Origin: a bacterium
GTDB lineage: Bacteria; Patescibacteriota; UBA1384; CAILIB01; JAUSJZ01
NCBI GenBank assembly: GCA_030647115.1
Contig: JAUSJZ010000011.1
Coordinates: 1 to 34,667 of the forward strand
DNA: 34,667 nt
Direction of reading: 5' to 3'
Within the stretch, counting starts at the first letter, position 1. Each line of letters opens with the position of its first letter. A program made the translations under genes and the position numbers. The notes below the pieces were generated by a model. The model was not told the origin of the DNA. It searched no databases and was given only the letters and a program-made list of their open reading frames with translations. Positions 6,178-14,110 of this stretch are shown piece by piece.

Positions 6178-8057
6178 AAATTAAGCATAGCGTCCGTTAA
6201 ATGAACGGCCGATGACGGCTGCCGCACCAACTCCACCGCCCGTTTCAACAGCCGCCCGTACAGTACCAGACCGATGGCTTCTAAATTACCGTGTTGTCTC
6301 TTGCCAAGCAGAGTACCGGCTCCCCTCAATTCCAGATCCTTCAAGGCGATAGTCCAACCACTGCCTAGCTTGGCACTATCGGCCACAATCTCCAGCCGCT
6401 CGAGTGCCGTTAGGTTTAATGGTCGCTGTTGTCGTTCCTCCCGTTCCCCAATTAATAGATAAGCATAAGCAGTGCGATCTTTACGGCCGACCCGACCTCG
6501 TAGTTGATAAAGGTCAGCTAACCCAAATATTTCGGCCCGTTCAATAATTAAGGTATTGGCATTGGGGTTATCAAGACCGTTTTCGACAATGGAGGTCGAG
6601 ATTAAAATATCCAGCTCATTATTGAAGAAACGGTGCATAATATCGGCCAATTTATTAATGGGAGTCTGCCCGTGCGCGACGGCGTAATGCAAGGTATGCT
6701 TCCCTCTTTTAGCAAGCGATAGCCGGTAGGCTCCTTTCAGATTTTCCTGAAGTCGGCGGACCACTCGCGGCAGACTCTGTACTCGATTGTGGATGTAATA
6801 AATTTGACCACCCCGCGAGCGTTCTTTGATAATTGCCTCTCTGATGAGGGGCCCGTTGTAGGGCCGTACTACCGTCTCTACGCCTCGTCGCTGACCGGGA
6901 GCCGTTTTGATGGTACTCATATTACGCAACCCCGCTAGACCTAAATAAAGAGTTCGGGGAATGGGGGTAGCGGTAACCGACAGTACGTCTAAGTGACTAC
7001 GTAAATTTTTAAAATGTTCTTTGTGTTTGACGCCAAAACGCTGCTCTTCATCAATAATAATGAGACCAATGTCGGCTGTCGGAATATTAGCGGTAAACAG
7101 TTTGTGCGTCCCAATAAAACAATCGGCTGTTAAATCAACTTTGTTGTTCAGACGACTGACCTTGGCTAATTTGATTGGTAATTGAGCAAACCGGGCCGAC
7201 CAGACATCAAAGTGTTGCTCGACCAAAACGGTCGTCGGCGCCAGTAAGATTACCTTTTTTCCGCTGGCCAGTACGGTCGTCGCCGCTCTGATGGCCACTT
7301 CCGTTTTGCCATAACCGACATCGCCGGTCAACAGACGATCCATCGGGCGGCGCTCCTTGATGAGATCTTGGGTCACGTCGGCAATGGAACTTCTTTGATC
7401 GACGGTCAAAGTGTGGGGAAATGAGGCAGCTATAATCTGCTGCCACTCGCGATTCTCGGCGTAGGGTTCTCGCTCTACGACAGCCCTTTTGGCCGCCGTT
7501 ACAATGAGATCTTTAGCAATGCTGTACAGGTCTTCACTGATTCTCTTTTTAGTCTTCTCCCAAGTCTTGGAATAGAGTCTGGTCAACCGGGGGTTTTTGC
7601 GACCGTAGTAAGGCATCAGCTCCGCCTCCCGGTCTTGGGGAAAAGATAGTTGATCGTTGGCGGCGAACAGGAGCGTCAGAAAACTTTTGGGGCGCTGTTG
7701 CCACTGTCTGATACGGCGGCCGACATATTGGGCAATGCCAAATTGGGGGTGGACAACGTACGACTGCGGCATTATCACGCCATCCTCCGTCAATAAGCGA
7801 TTATCCTTAACTGTAAGTTCCGACTGTTTTGTCTTTTGGCCATCACTTATCTGTTCCAGAGACTGACCGAAAAAATCTAATCTAAATAACCGGTTTTCAT
7901 TAACCGGCCATAAAACAAAACGATCGCCACTGACACTGTATTGACCGTAGGTTTCAACGGTCTCACTTCTTTGATAACCGTGGTTAATTAGATACTGTTG
8001 TAGCGTAAAGTACTTTGTTTGGTTGAGAGCAATTTGCAACTGTTCATACTTTTGCAT
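6165..8057 (-). CDS. mfd: Shortened transcription-repair coupling factor (Mfd-like)
   Basis: This 630-residue protein matches the central part of Mfd, which is usually about 1,150 residues. Residues about 20-75 resemble the end of the UvrB-like module (GYQR...GQYSVSGDRF...LDFFGQSLEQI). Residues about 96-160 form a CarD-like RNA-polymerase-interaction domain (VVHPQFGIAQYVGR). The RecG-like translocase follows: Walker A GDVGYGKT (245-252), DEEQRFG (336-342), TATPIPRTL (362-370) and a C-terminal GRVGRKDRTAYAYLL. The protein ends just after the LRGAGTLLGKRQHG region. Thus most of the UvrB-homology region that recruits UvrA and the C-terminal regulatory domain are missing. RecG is an alternative label, but the CarD-like domain argues for Mfd. 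A TTGTCA/TATGTA promoter lies directly upstream. Confidence 0.88.
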   Translation of the reverse strand: MQKYEQLQIALNQTKYFTLQQYLINHGYQRSETVETYGQYSVSGDRFVLWPVNENRLFRLDFFGQSLEQISDGQKTKQSELTVKDNRLLTEDGVIMPQSYVVHPQFGIAQYVGRRIRQWQQRPKSFLTLLFAANDQLSFPQDREAELMPYYGRKNPRLTRLYSKTWEKTKKRISEDLYSIAKDLIVTAAKRAVVEREPYAENREWQQIIAASFPHTLTVDQRSSIADVTQDLIKERRPMDRLLTGDVGYGKTEVAIRAATTVLASGKKVILLAPTTVLVEQHFDVWSARFAQLPIKLAKVSRLNNKVDLTADCFIGTHKLFTANIPTADIGLIIIDEEQRFGVKHKEHFKNLRSHLDVLSVTATPIPRTLYLGLAGLRNMSTIKTAPGQRRGVETVVRPYNGPLIREAIIKERSRGGQIYYIHNRVQSLPRVVRRLQENLKGAYRLSLAKRGKHTLHYAVAHGQTPINKLADIMHRFFNNELDILISTSIVENGLDNPNANTLIIERAEIFGLADLYQLRGRVGRKDRTAYAYLLIGEREERQQRPLNLTALERLEIVADSAKLGSGWTIALKDLELRGAGTLLGKRQHGNLEAIGLVLYGRLLKRAVELVRQPSSAVHLTDAMLNLWKR

Positions 8058-8062
8058 ATTAT

Positions 8063-8092
8063 TACATATGGTAGAAATAATTGGCTTGACAA
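8063..8092 (-). promoter_or_regulatory. Promoter of the mfd-like gene
   Basis: On the minus strand TTGTCA (8087-8092) is followed after 18 bases by TATGTA (8063-8068). Only five bases separate the -10 box from the ATG (8055-8057), so the predicted transcript starts at or within the start codon. It lies between the structured element after rplK and the mfd-like gene, so the mfd-dprA-topA group can be transcribed independently. Confidence 0.5.
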
Positions 8093-8120
8093 GCGGTACT
8101 CGAAATGTTTAACTTTACAC

Positions 8121-8227
8121 AAAGAGTCGTTTGCTCTGCCAATGCTCGCGATGTTTTTGCCCCTCCTTTGGCATCGCACGAGCTAGGTCTTACCTAGCTC
8201 AAGCATTGGTAGATAGAACGACTCTTT
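8121..8227 (-). repeat. Branched inverted-repeat element after rplK
   Basis: Outer arms AAAGAGTCGTT (8121-8131) and AACGACTCTTT (8217-8227) pair perfectly. In the same register CCAATGCT (8139-8146) pairs with AGCATTGG (8202-8209). Inside are two further hairpins: GCGATG/CATCGC (8148-8153 with 8172-8177) and GAGCTAGGT/ACCTAGCTC (8180-8188 with 8192-8200, 3-nt loop). The whole folds as a three-way junction. It begins at the rplK stop codon, so it would form the 3' end of the rplU-secE-nusG-rplK transcript. It may be a complex terminator, an RNA-processing signal, a ribosomal-protein binding site or a MITE-like insertion. The RNA 3' flank has only a short U run. Confidence 0.65.
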
Positions 8228-8649
8228 TATTCAACTTTCACACCCATGCTACGAGCCGTACCGGCAATAATTTTCTTGGCCTGTTCAATGTCGCGCGCGC
8301 TTAAGTCAGACATTTTCTTAGTAGCGATGGTCTCAAGGTCATTTTGCTTCAGGGTACCGACTGTCTCTTTCTTTTGATCGGCCGCCCCCTTCTCTTTTTT
8401 AATGGCCTCTTTGATCAAAACCGCTGCCGGTGGTGATTTTAAAATAAAGGTAAAAGAGCGGTCTTTGAAGATGGTCACCACAACCGGTATAATTGTACCC
8501 ATTTGTTCTTTAGTCTGTTCGTTAAACTGGGTGACGAAACCGTTCATATCAATACCCAGTGGCCCTAAAGCCGTACCAACCGGGGGGGCCGGGGTCGCTT
8601 TACCCCCGGGAATTTGAATTTTAACCTGTGCTTGTATCTCTTTAGCCAT
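8227..8649 (-). CDS. rplK: 50S ribosomal protein L11
   Basis: This 140-residue protein has the normal L11 length and a conserved N-terminus (VKIQIPGGKATPAPPVGTAL, with the Pro-rich hinge). The C-terminal RNA-binding domain ends ARDIEQAKKIIAGTARSMGV. L11 binds the GTPase-associated region of 23S rRNA and helps translation factors act. It follows nusG after two bases, the usual secE-nusG-rplK order. The usual next gene, rplA (L1), is absent here; a structured element and the mfd-like gene follow instead. Confidence 0.98.
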   Translation of the reverse strand: MAKEIQAQVKIQIPGGKATPAPPVGTALGPLGIDMNGFVTQFNEQTKEQMGTIIPVVVTIFKDRSFTFILKSPPAAVLIKEAIKKEKGAADQKKETVGTLKQNDLETIATKKMSDLSARDIEQAKKIIAGTARSMGVKVE

Positions 8650-8651
8650 AA

Positions 8652-9248
8652 TTACATTTTTTTCACTTGCAGATAATCAAGGGTAATAGGGGTCTCACGA
8701 CCGAACATCGACACCAGCACTCTAACTTTGCCTTTCTTGGCGTCAATATCGACAATCTTGCCTTCAAAGTTCTTCAGCGCCCCGTCTTCAATACGCACTA
8801 AGTCGTCCACTCGCAGATCAATCTCGACGGTTGGCTCCTCAACACTCATGCGTCGTTTGATTTCGGTTAATTCTTTGGCCGATAGTGGTGTCGGACGCAC
8901 CCCAAAACCGATAAACCCGGTCACGTTAGGGGTATTACGAACCACATACCAAGAATCATCGGTGACGACCATATCTACCAGTACATAACCCGGAAAGATC
9001 TTCTTCTCCACCGTGCGTCTCTTACCGCTGCGCATCTCTATTTGACGCTCAATTGGTACTAAAACATCATAAATTTTGTCTTCCATACCTAAAGATTCAA
9101 TTCGTTGACGCAGACTTTCGGCCACCTGCTCTTCAAAACCGGAGTAGGTATGAATAACATACCAGTTGCGTTCACCCGATTGACGGCCGGTTGAACGACC
9201 GATAATGGGCTGCGTATTTTCGCCTTCGTCTGTCAGTTTCGCGATCAT
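8652..9248 (-). CDS. nusG: Transcription elongation/antitermination factor NusG
   Basis: This 198-residue protein has the NusG N-terminal domain (NWYVIHTYSGFEEQV from residue 28, then FPGYVLVDM) and a C-terminal KOW domain (VDDLVRIEDGALKNFEGKIVDID). NusG binds RNA polymerase and links it to Rho or ribosomal S10. The first 27 residues are a polar extension before the usual domain start; I kept the ATG at 9246-9248 because no better start with a ribosome binding site is seen. It sits two bases after secE and two before rplK. Confidence 0.97.
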   Translation of the reverse strand: MIAKLTDEGENTQPIIGRSTGRQSGERNWYVIHTYSGFEEQVAESLRQRIESLGMEDKIYDVLVPIERQIEMRSGKRRTVEKKIFPGYVLVDMVVTDDSWYVVRNTPNVTGFIGFGVRPTPLSAKELTEIKRRMSVEEPTVEIDLRVDDLVRIEDGALKNFEGKIVDIDAKKGKVRVLVSMFGRETPITLDYLQVKKM

Positions 9249-9250
9249 TA

Positions 9251-9442
9251 TTAGGTGATGATTGTTTTAATAATATATTGTAACCCGGTATCAATAGCCG
9301 CTACCACTAGGGTGGCCACCGAGACACTTAGTATCACCAGCCAAAAACTGCGTAAAAAGCGTTTTTTACTCGGCCACTGTACTTTTTTAAATTCGGTTCT
9401 TACCCCCTTAAGATAGGTAGATAAAGAAGCAAAAGGCTTCAT
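9251..9442 (-). CDS. secE: Preprotein translocase subunit SecE
   Basis: This 63-residue protein is the short single-span SecE of most bacteria. A cytoplasmic amphipathic stretch (YLKGVRTEFKKVQWPSKKRF, with the conserved WPSK core) precedes one membrane helix (about 33-57). It clamps SecY in the SecYEG channel. Its ATG overlaps the rplU TGA (ATGA). SecE next to NusG and L11 is conserved across bacteria, which supports the call. Confidence 0.95.
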   Translation of the reverse strand: MKPFASLSTYLKGVRTEFKKVQWPSKKRFLRSFWLVILSVSVATLVVAAIDTGLQYIIKTIIT

Positions 9443-9747
9443 GCGATATTGGTAATCTGTATCAAGGTTACGTCTTGTCGGTGACCCATGGTTCTATGAT
9501 ACCGTTTTTTTGACTTAAATTTGATCACCATTATCTTTTTGGTGCGTTTCTTGGCCACCACTTTAGCCGTTACCTCGGTTTTGACAACCGGCGTACCGAC
9601 CTTGGTTTTAGCGCCATCGATGACCGCCAAAACTTCAGGTAGCTTGAACTCCTCACCCTCGGCTTGAGTCAGTTTGGCCACCTCTAAAGTGTCACCGGCG
9701 GCGGCTAAATACTGTTTGCCACCCAAACGTATTACAACCTGTTTCAT
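9439..9747 (-). CDS. rplU: 50S ribosomal protein L21
   Basis: This 102-residue protein matches L21 along its length: an N-terminal GGKQYLAAAGDTL, a middle VGTPVV, and a conserved C-terminus (KIMVIKFKSKKRYHRTMGHRQ). L21 binds 23S rRNA near L20. Its usual partner rpmA (L27) is not next to it. Instead it heads secE-nusG-rplK, an uncommon order. A TAGACA/TAGGTT promoter lies just upstream, and its -35 box overlaps the end of the 9782-9949 palindrome. Confidence 0.95.
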   Translation of the reverse strand: MKQVVIRLGGKQYLAAAGDTLEVAKLTQAEGEEFKLPEVLAVIDGAKTKVGTPVVKTEVTAKVVAKKRTKKIMVIKFKSKKRYHRTMGHRQDVTLIQITNIA

Positions 9748-9755
9748 ACTTATTT

Positions 9756-9784
9756 AACCTATCAGGTTACAGATTACTTGTCTA
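9756..9784 (-). promoter_or_regulatory. Promoter of the rplU-secE-nusG-rplK group
   Basis: On the minus strand TAGACA (9779-9784) and TAGGTT (9756-9761) are separated by exactly 17 bases. Eight bases lie between the -10 box and the rplU ATG, so the leader would be about two nucleotides long. Part of the -35 box is the outer CTAG of the adjoining palindromic element. Confidence 0.45.
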
Positions 9785-9949
9785 GACACGCATTTCGCAC
9801 TTAGCCATTGAAGGCAGATTGCATCCAGAGCGAGCGAAAGCTTTCAATTTGAGTGAGGTGTAACAAATTGTTACATCGAACGAAGAGTGAGAGCTTGCAG
9901 CCGTTCTGGTGTGATCTGACGCGATGGAAAAGTGCGAAATGCGTGCTAG
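9782..9949. repeat. 168-bp near-palindrome with CTAG flanks (MITE-like or giant hairpin)
   Basis: Perfect 16-bp terminal arms CACGCATTTCGCACTT (9787-9802) and AAGTGCGAAATGCGTG (9930-9945) surround an imperfect inverted repeat that continues to the centre. There TGTAACAA-A-TTGTTACA (9859-9875) pairs perfectly around one base. Hand alignment of the middle parts gives roughly 60% pairing (for example CAGAT, CCAGA and AAGCT blocks). CTAG occurs at both edges (9782-9785 and 9946-9949), as a 4-bp target duplication would leave, but CTAG is itself a palindrome so this is not proof. The right CTAG supplies the TAG stop of rodA. It encodes no convincing protein. It may be a non-autonomous mobile element or a structured RNA/terminator after rodA. 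Confidence 0.7.
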
Positions 9950-11061
9950 AGAATAATGCGCTGGTAACGCACCACGACGCTTTGTACAATACCGAGCAAA
10001 ATTAAGTTAGTCAACAAAGATGAACCACCGTAACTCATTAGGGGTAGAGTGATGCCTGTCACCGGCAATAGTTGGATATTCATACCGACGTTTACTACTA
10101 CCTGAACGATAAACAGAGCCGCCACCCCAACACAGAACAGCATACTGAAGTCATCTTGGGCCAAGCGGGCCGCCGTCAGTATTTTGGTAATCAGTAAACC
10201 GTAGATAAAGAGGATAAAGACCGAACCGACAAAACCCCAAGATTCGGCGATTGAGGCAAAGATGAAGTCGGTGTGGGATACCGGTAAGAAATTTAACTGT
10301 GACTGACTACCGAAGCCTAAACCGCGACCGGTAACACCGCCCGAACCGACGGCGATAACCGCCTGCAAGACGTTATAACCGGCCCCACTGGGGTCAGCCG
10401 CCGGGTTGATGAAGGTCTCAATGCGGGCCCGCTGGTAATTTTTGATCAAAGTGGCAAATGGGCCTATTTTAGACCAAGTCATTAAAACGACCGCGGTTAA
10501 GGAAATTAGAATGGTGCCGATGACCAACCATTGTCTCTTATTAAGACCGGCGTGAGCCGTCATTATAAAACCAATCAAACCGATGGTCAGCGCTGAACCC
10601 AAGTCTGGTTCTTGCATGACCAAGATAACCGGTAACAACACCATGGCACCGACCATCAAAAGGCGTCTAGAATGGATACGATGAATTCTGTCGGCAAAGA
10701 CAGTCGCCAACAGACAGATTAGTGCTAATTTGGCTAATTCACTCGGTTGAAACTGAAAAAAGCCTAATTCAATCCAACGTTTGGCCCCGAATGAGGAGGT
10801 GCCAATAAGCCGTACCAAAAACAGGCTGGCAATAGCAATCAGGTAGATTAGCCACGACCAGGTCTTGATAGCCCGATAATCGAAAAAGCTGAAGCTAAAA
10901 TAAAATATCAACCCAATACCAAGAGAGATAAGCTGTTTCACAGCCAAAGTGGCTCCCAGTGTAGTTAAGGTGATGGAATAGATCATTACTACCCCACCCA
11001 CCGCCAAAAACAGTGGTAGTAAAAAGAGCCAGATATCGAACGTTTTAAACTTAGACCACAT
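9946..11061 (-). CDS. rodA: RodA-type SEDS peptidoglycan polymerase
   Basis: This 371-residue polytopic membrane protein belongs to the SEDS family (RodA/FtsW). About ten hydrophobic spans are visible. Conserved blocks are FQPSELAKLALI, PDLGSALT (catalytic-loop Asp region), GSGGVTGRGLGFGSQSQLNFLPVSHTDFIFA and the C-terminal PVTGITLPLMSYGGSSLL. SEDS proteins polymerise glycan strands from lipid II with a class B penicillin-binding protein. RodA (elongation) is preferred over FtsW because of the FLPVSHTDFIFA and length, but the two are hard to separate without a tree. Its ATG shares one base with the ileS stop (TAATG). The 3' end touches the palindromic element. Confidence 0.92.
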   Translation of the reverse strand: MWSKFKTFDIWLFLLPLFLAVGGVVMIYSITLTTLGATLAVKQLISLGIGLIFYFSFSFFDYRAIKTWSWLIYLIAIASLFLVRLIGTSSFGAKRWIELGFFQFQPSELAKLALICLLATVFADRIHRIHSRRLLMVGAMVLLPVILVMQEPDLGSALTIGLIGFIMTAHAGLNKRQWLVIGTILISLTAVVLMTWSKIGPFATLIKNYQRARIETFINPAADPSGAGYNVLQAVIAVGSGGVTGRGLGFGSQSQLNFLPVSHTDFIFASIAESWGFVGSVFILFIYGLLITKILTAARLAQDDFSMLFCVGVAALFIVQVVVNVGMNIQLLPVTGITLPLMSYGGSSLLTNLILLGIVQSVVVRYQRIIL

Positions 11062-13892
11062 TAGCGTAAGTCAAAGGTAATGTCTTGGTCAGCCAATTTC
11101 ACCTCGTAAGTACCGGTAGCGGTGGCCTCTTGCCAAATTAAGTTTACTCTCTTAGCCAAACCGGCCAATAATTCTGGAGTAAACCCGGCTGGCAGCACCA
11201 TTAACAGAGTCGCCTCTTGCCCGGGTGTTAGCCCAAATTGACGTCTAGCATCTTGCCACGCTCTAATTAGTTCTCGCTCGACCCCTTTCTGTCGCAAACT
11301 GTCAGTAAGCGCCGTGTCGAGCGCAATTTCCACTGCTTGATTGACCGCGAACACCGGCTGACCCGCTGGCAGCGTGTCGGCGACTACCATCTGTTCGATA
11401 TTTAATTCAGCGGCAATTATTAGTAAGTCGTCTTCTGCCAGTGCCTCACCCTTGATAGTCAGACGAGCCAGTGGCTGTCTCACCTTAAGTTTTGCCTGTT
11501 GCCGTAAAGTGTGACCGCCCTCCACTATCTCTCTGATGAGAGTCATCTGGCGTAAGACCGCTTCATCATACTTCTCCGATTGAGACCAATCGGCCAGATG
11601 AACCGACTCTGGTTCTGACTCGGTACGAACTTCACTCCAAACGGTTTCGGCGTAAAAAGGAGTAAAGGGCGCCATTAATCGCGCCAACCCGTTGAGAATC
11701 ATCTTTAAGGTGGCGAAGAAAGCGGTCGTTTTGCGATCGCGGCTGCGACGCACGTACCACTGTGACAGATCGGCAATGAAGTCAGAGATGGCTCTAGCGG
11801 CGCCCGTAATATCGTAATCATCCATACTTTGAGTAACCACCGTAACCAATTGGTGGTAACGGCTCTCGGCCCACCGGTCTAACAATTCGGGGGCACCGGC
11901 TGAAGCGGTCGCCGCATAAGTGTGATAAAAACTAACGACGTTCTCTAAAATTTGTTGATTCTTGCGATATGAAGTTAGCAGATCTTTCTCGACAAAGCGT
12001 TTGGTGTTGCCCGGCTGGTTAATGGTGTAGAGATAAAAACGCACGGCATCCATACCGTATTTATCGGCCAGCTCAATGGGGTCAACTATATTCCCCAGAC
12101 TTTTACTCATCTTCTTGCCGTGTTCGTCGTTGATGTGGCCAAGACAGATGACGTTGCGGTACGGCGGTTCTTGCTTATCCATCAAAACGGCGACGGCCTG
12201 CAGGGTATAAAACCAACCCCGGGTCTGGTCGATGGCTTCGCTGATGTAATCGGCCGGATAGCGCCCGGCAGCATCTTCACCCGACGCAAAGGGCATGGCC
12301 CCGGAGTCGAACCAGACATCACAGATGACCTCTTCAAAATGGTATTCTCGGCCCTCATCATCTTGTACGACCACGGCGTCGACAAAGGGCCGATGCGGGT
12401 CGAAATCGGCCGGCACCAAGGTCGGGTCAACCGCCTTCGCTCGCAGCTCATCAACCGAATCAATCACCAGGTGTTTACCCGTCTCTTTATTAGTCCAGAC
12501 CGGTAAAGGAGTCCCCCAAAAACGATCACGCGAAAATGACCAGTCGCGCAGCTCTTGCAGCCACTCCCCGTAACGCCCTGTTTTAATATAATCTGGCACC
12601 CAATTAACTTGATTGTTGATGGCTATCAGCTGCTCTTTCAGGCCGGACATGGTAATAAACCACGAATCTTTGGCATAGTAGATTAGTTTGGATTTACAGC
12701 GCCAGCAGAAAGGGTAGCTGTGTTTATGATCTTGCTGTTTAAACAGACGATCGGTCTCTTTCAAGGCAGCAATGATACCGGTAGTTGCTTCAAAGACGTG
12801 TTGTCCCGCGAAATCAGTTACATCAGCCGTAAAATGACCCGCCTCATCAACGGTATGAATACGAGGCAGATTTTGTTTGACGGCTTCTTCGTAGTCTTCA
12901 ACACCGTACATCGCCGCCGTGTGCACAATACCGGTACCCTCATTGGTGGTGACAAATGGGGCCGCAATTACTTGGTAGACTTTGTCTTGTTCAGCCAGTT
13001 TAGCAACTGCAAAAATAGGCTCATACTGCTTGCCGACCAATTCGTCAGCTTTGACCGATCGAACAATTTCGTAACCCGAACTTAACACTTTGTCGGCCCG
13101 GTCACGAGCCAGGTAGTACTGCTCACCGGCTTGATTGGCCAAAACATAATCAATTTCAGCACCAACGGCTAAGGCAATGTTACCCGGTAACGTCCAGGGG
13201 GTCGTCGTCCAAGCCAAGAAGTAAGTATTTGGTTCACCGGTAACGGGGAACTTAACGTAGACCGTCTTGTCAACCACGTCTTGGTATTCTTGCGCCACCT
13301 CGTGCGAAGAGAGCGGCGTACCACAACGGGGACAGTAAGGTACCACCTTGTGGCTTTTGACCAAACGACCGTCTTCATATACTTTCTTAATGATTCGCCA
13401 GAGAGATTCAATGTATTCTCGTTCGTAAGTAATATAGGCGTTCGAAAAGTCAAGCCAGTAGCCCATGCGCTCGGTGAAGTACTCCCAGTCTTTGATGTGC
13501 GACCAGACATTCTCGCGGCATACTTGGTTGAACTTGGCGATGCTGGCGCTACGATTGCCCGGTACAATGTTTTCAATCTCTTTCTTATTGGCCAGGCCTA
13601 ACGCCTTCTCTACCTGCACTTCAACCGGTAGTCCGTGAGTATCCCAACCGGCGCGTCGTTTAACTTCAAAACCCCGCATCGTCTTGTAACGCACTACGAC
13701 GTCTTTGTAGGCCCGCGCCAACATGTGATGGAGCGCTGCTTTGGCGTTAGCTGTCGGAGGCCCTTCGTAAAAGATGAACGGTTTGGCCCCTTGGCGCTGT
13801 TCAATGGTACGTTCAAATATCTGGTTCTGCTGCCACCAGGCTAAAGTCGCCTCTTCTCTTTGGGCCGTTTGGCTCTTCGCTTGCTTATCCAT
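11061..13892 (-). CDS. ileS: Isoleucyl-tRNA synthetase, archaeal/eukaryotic-like type
   Basis: This 943-residue class I synthetase charges tRNA-Ile and edits valine. The HIGH region is GPPTANAKAALHHMLAR and the KMSKS loop is KKMSKSLGN. Metal-binding Cys pairs appear in PYCPRCGTPL and FCWRCKSKL. The GPPTAN...HH form and the long C-terminal region ending near DITFDLR fit the IleS2 subgroup (eukaryote-like, often naturally mupirocin-tolerant), which is known in several bacterial phyla. The CP1 editing insert is present (WTTTPWTLPGN). It lies between a DUF167 gene and rodA, with single-base TAATG junctions on both sides. Confidence 0.96.
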   Translation of the reverse strand: MDKQAKSQTAQREEATLAWWQQNQIFERTIEQRQGAKPFIFYEGPPTANAKAALHHMLARAYKDVVVRYKTMRGFEVKRRAGWDTHGLPVEVQVEKALGLANKKEIENIVPGNRSASIAKFNQVCRENVWSHIKDWEYFTERMGYWLDFSNAYITYEREYIESLWRIIKKVYEDGRLVKSHKVVPYCPRCGTPLSSHEVAQEYQDVVDKTVYVKFPVTGEPNTYFLAWTTTPWTLPGNIALAVGAEIDYVLANQAGEQYYLARDRADKVLSSGYEIVRSVKADELVGKQYEPIFAVAKLAEQDKVYQVIAAPFVTTNEGTGIVHTAAMYGVEDYEEAVKQNLPRIHTVDEAGHFTADVTDFAGQHVFEATTGIIAALKETDRLFKQQDHKHSYPFCWRCKSKLIYYAKDSWFITMSGLKEQLIAINNQVNWVPDYIKTGRYGEWLQELRDWSFSRDRFWGTPLPVWTNKETGKHLVIDSVDELRAKAVDPTLVPADFDPHRPFVDAVVVQDDEGREYHFEEVICDVWFDSGAMPFASGEDAAGRYPADYISEAIDQTRGWFYTLQAVAVLMDKQEPPYRNVICLGHINDEHGKKMSKSLGNIVDPIELADKYGMDAVRFYLYTINQPGNTKRFVEKDLLTSYRKNQQILENVVSFYHTYAATASAGAPELLDRWAESRYHQLVTVVTQSMDDYDITGAARAISDFIADLSQWYVRRSRDRKTTAFFATLKMILNGLARLMAPFTPFYAETVWSEVRTESEPESVHLADWSQSEKYDEAVLRQMTLIREIVEGGHTLRQQAKLKVRQPLARLTIKGEALAEDDLLIIAAELNIEQMVVADTLPAGQPVFAVNQAVEIALDTALTDSLRQKGVERELIRAWQDARRQFGLTPGQEATLLMVLPAGFTPELLAGLAKRVNLIWQEATATGTYEVKLADQDITFDLR

Positions 13893-14107
13893 TAAATTAA
13901 ATCTATCAGTTTAGTGCGGCTACCAAAACCACTTTTGATTTCCAGGGAGCTTTTAGGAATATCCAAATAGTCGGCTAATATTTTAATCACCTGCTGATTG
14001 GCCGCCCCTTTCTCTGGTAGAGCAGTGGTGGTGATGCGGTAGACGTCAGGCTTAATCAATTCAATGGAATTGGTAGCGCTATTTGGTTTAACGGTAACGG
14101 TAAACAT
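13892..14107 (-). CDS. DUF167/YggU-family protein
   Basis: This 71-residue protein matches the DUF167 fold: a beta strand start (TVTVKPNSATNSIE), the family hallmark ALPEKGAANQQVIKILADYL, and the end LEIKSGFGSRTKLIDL. Length is slightly below the usual 90-100. The biochemical role of the family is not established. It starts three bases after rnhA and its TAA shares a base with the ileS ATG. Confidence 0.85.
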   Translation of the reverse strand: MFTVTVKPNSATNSIELIKPDVYRITTTALPEKGAANQQVIKILADYLDIPKSSLEIKSGFGSRTKLIDLI

Positions 14108-14110
14108 GAT

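Noticed and set aside
6165-8057. RecG helicase
   Set aside because: There is no RecG wedge domain at the N-terminus; a CarD-like domain (about 96-160) precedes the motor, as in Mfd.
9801-9989. Minus-strand frame of 62 codons across the palindrome
   Set aside because: It runs through an imperfect inverted repeat and into the rodA 3' end, has no family-like sequence and its composition follows the repeat arms.
12120-12506. Plus-strand frame of 128 codons
   Set aside because: It lies fully inside ileS, antisense to a well-conserved synthetase, and shows no domain.
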